The notes under the pieces were generated by a model. That model ran no database searches. It was not told the origin of the DNA and saw only the letters and a list, made by a program, of their open reading frames with translations. A stretch of DNA of 32,500 bases from Candidatus Babeliales bacterium. Lineage in GTDB: Bacteria; Babelota; Babeliae; Babelales; RVW-14. Location of the stretch: positions 1 to 32,500 of the forward strand of contig JAIERW010000015.1 of the NCBI GenBank assembly GCA_019746485.1, in the 5' to 3' direction. Shown here piece after piece: positions 31,092-32,500 of this stretch. Position 1 is the first letter of the stretch. Each line of letters starts with the position of its first letter. The translations under genes were made by a program, and so were the position numbers.

Positions 31092-32500
31092 GTGAACGCA
31101 TATTTTTTGATTGATAGTTTTAAACAAAAACTCAATCTTTTAAAAGTCAATTTCGAAAGCCCTTGGTGGCAGGTTATCATTGACCAAAAGGGTTATTTAG
31201 CACTTGCTTTGTTTGGTGAAGTTATTGCTGCCATTTTTCGGCCGATGGCTATTTTAATGATCGGTTGGATTTTTTCAGTTCAACGCTACGACTATTTTGC
31301 GTATTTATTTTTGGTGTGGATTGGCGTTTATCTTGTTCAACTTATCTCACGCTTGTTTAACAGCGTCTTGCAGTTGCGTTGTATTCATAGTGTGCATTAT
31401 CGAGCACATCAATTTTTTTTACAGGTTGATCCTATTTATCACACGCGTCGCTCAAGCGGTACCATTTTGGGTAAAATTGATCGTGCATCAAAAGGCTACG
31501 AAGATTTGCTTGATGCGGTGATTACTGAAATTTTACAAGTTGCCGTAGGCGTTGTTACGGTTGTTATTTCGCTTTCCTGCTACCTGTGGCTGTTGGGCCT
31601 TTGCGCGGGACTTTTACTTGGTATGATTATGATTGTGGGTGCCGTAACGGCCAAGCTGATGATTATTCCGTACGAAAAAAAACTGATTCGTGCTTCAGAC
31701 AAATCAAAGTCGGTTGGTGTTGAAAATTTGGCACAAAACAATCTTATTAGAACCTGCTTTGCTTCAAACGAGGTTGACGATCGTTTGCGCGACAAAGATA
31801 AGCGTTTAATGCACAAAGAAGGCAAGTTGTGGTTTATGTACAACTGCATTTATGCCTTCATAAAGATTCTTTATGTGAGTAGCATATTTGTTATTGGCAC
31901 GTGGTTGCTGTGGGTGGCAAAAAGTGGTCAGCTTGAGATATCAATGGCGATTTCGTTGCTGCTGATGTACCTGCGTGGTACGCATGAAATTGTTAAAATT
32001 GAAAAACCAATTCGCAAAATTTTGACGTACACCACAAGAATTAGTGATTTGTTTTCTTACATTCGTGAGTTTGGTAAACAAACGTATCCCGTTTTGCAAA
32101 AGTTTGAAGATCATTGTCGAGTTACTATGACTCTGGCACCAAAAGAGCTTTTTTCACTTCAAGCAAAAGATATTTATTTTGATTATGATGCAACAACTAA
32201 AATTTTTGAAGGACATACGCTGCTGCTTGAAGTTTCTGCACAGCAAACCAATAAACTTTATGGGGTTATTGGGCCTTCAGGCATTGGCAAAAGCACGTTG
32301 CTGTCGCTGCTTGGTGCGCAGTTGCGTCCAACGTTTGGAAAGATTTTTGTTGATAATGTTGATATTTATCAAGTCGATGATATTGCGCGTCGTCGCTTGA
32401 TTGCTTTGCAAGGTCAAGTAGCAACTAATATTCGTGGTACGTTGAAGCACAATGTTCTTTTTGGGCTACCCGTTGATATTCAAATTTATAGTGACGATCA
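31092..32500 (+). CDS. ABC transporter with fused membrane and ATPase domains (partial)
   Basis: The frame is open from GTG 31092 to the window edge (about 469 codons) with no stop, so the gene is cut by the edge. AAAGGGAG precedes the GTG. The first 330 residues have about six hydrophobic segments typical of an exporter half, with intervening charged loops. From about residue 360 the ATPase domain begins, with Walker A GPSGIGKST (394-402; Lys400) inside GVIGPSGIGKSTLLSLLGA, and a Q-loop-like ALQGQ; the signature and Walker B would be beyond the edge. Such half transporters dimerise and export lipids, drugs or peptides; the substrate is unknown. Confidence 0.88.
   Translation, partial: MNAYFLIDSFKQKLNLLKVNFESPWWQVIIDQKGYLALALFGEVIAAIFRPMAILMIGWIFSVQRYDYFAYLFLVWIGVYLVQLISRLFNSVLQLRCIHSVHYRAHQFFLQVDPIYHTRRSSGTILGKIDRASKGYEDLLDAVITEILQVAVGVVTVVISLSCYLWLLGLCAGLLLGMIMIVGAVTAKLMIIPYEKKLIRASDKSKSVGVENLAQNNLIRTCFASNEVDDRLRDKDKRLMHKEGKLWFMYNCIYAFIKILYVSSIFVIGTWLLWVAKSGQLEISMAISLLLMYLRGTHEIVKIEKPIRKILTYTTRISDLFSYIREFGKQTYPVLQKFEDHCRVTMTLAPKELFSLQAKDIYFDYDATTKIFEGHTLLLEVSAQQTNKLYGVIGPSGIGKSTLLSLLGAQLRPTFGKIFVDNVDIYQVDDIARRRLIALQGQVATNIRGTLKHNVLFGLPVDIQIYSDD

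Noticed and set aside
1..32500. tRNA genes, CRISPR arrays, insertion sequences, integrases
   Set aside because: I saw no T-arm consensus with a cloverleaf, no regularly spaced repeats, and no transposase or recombinase motifs in any open frame.

Overview
The window looks like a piece of the chromosome of a host-dependent bacterium with a two-membrane envelope, most likely a member of Candidatus Dependentiae (TM6) or a similar intracellular lineage. This placement is inference from style, not from a marker gene. The signs are an AT-rich genome, lineage-specific paralogue families, a very high share of proteins with signal peptides (about two thirds of the genes), nutrient-import genes, and two enzymes (ferritin, cysteine dioxygenase) that read like eukaryotic rather than bacterial versions. 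No rRNA, tRNA, CRISPR array, insertion sequence or phage gene was seen.

Layout. 194-4993 (+): an exported helical protein of unknown function, glycyl-tRNA synthetase, a DedA/VTT-type membrane protein overlapping an aminotransferase, and a small exported fasciclin-domain protein. 5025-7278: a tandem duplication of a whole transcription unit (promoter, exported J-domain-like protein, terminator); one copy keeps the HPD motif and the other has lost it. 7299-10143 (-): a three-gene ABC importer of the TrpXYZ type behind a leader with a strong terminator, a competing anti-terminator strand and a short Tyr-rich reading frame, which is an attenuator-like layout. 10258-14231 (-): four tandem secreted Cys-containing paralogues, apparently made by duplicating a two-gene unit. 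14311-16429 (-): a lipoprotein FKBP prolyl isomerase and an exported M17 leucyl aminopeptidase.

16543-27703 is the most unusual part. Five exported proteins of one ATP-grasp-like family lie on both strands, interleaved with two exported PLP-dependent enzymes (a 728-aa protein of unclear family and a group II amino-acid decarboxylase) and a cytidine deaminase. ATP and PLP chemistry outside the cytoplasm makes sense mainly if the products reach a host compartment, so this is the best candidate for an undescribed system. 27779-30987 (+) is a tight five-gene operon: lipoprotein-like protein, eukaryote-type ferritin, cysteine dioxygenase, small membrane protein, exported YbhB/PEBP-like protein. 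The window ends inside an ABC transporter with fused membrane and ATPase domains (31092 to the edge).

Working together: the importer, exported peptidase and aminotransferase suit a cell living on host amino acids. Cysteine dioxygenase and the nearby decarboxylase could be successive steps from cysteine to hypotaurine, although only the decarboxylase appears exported. Promoters share an extended -10 of the form TGCTAnnnT.
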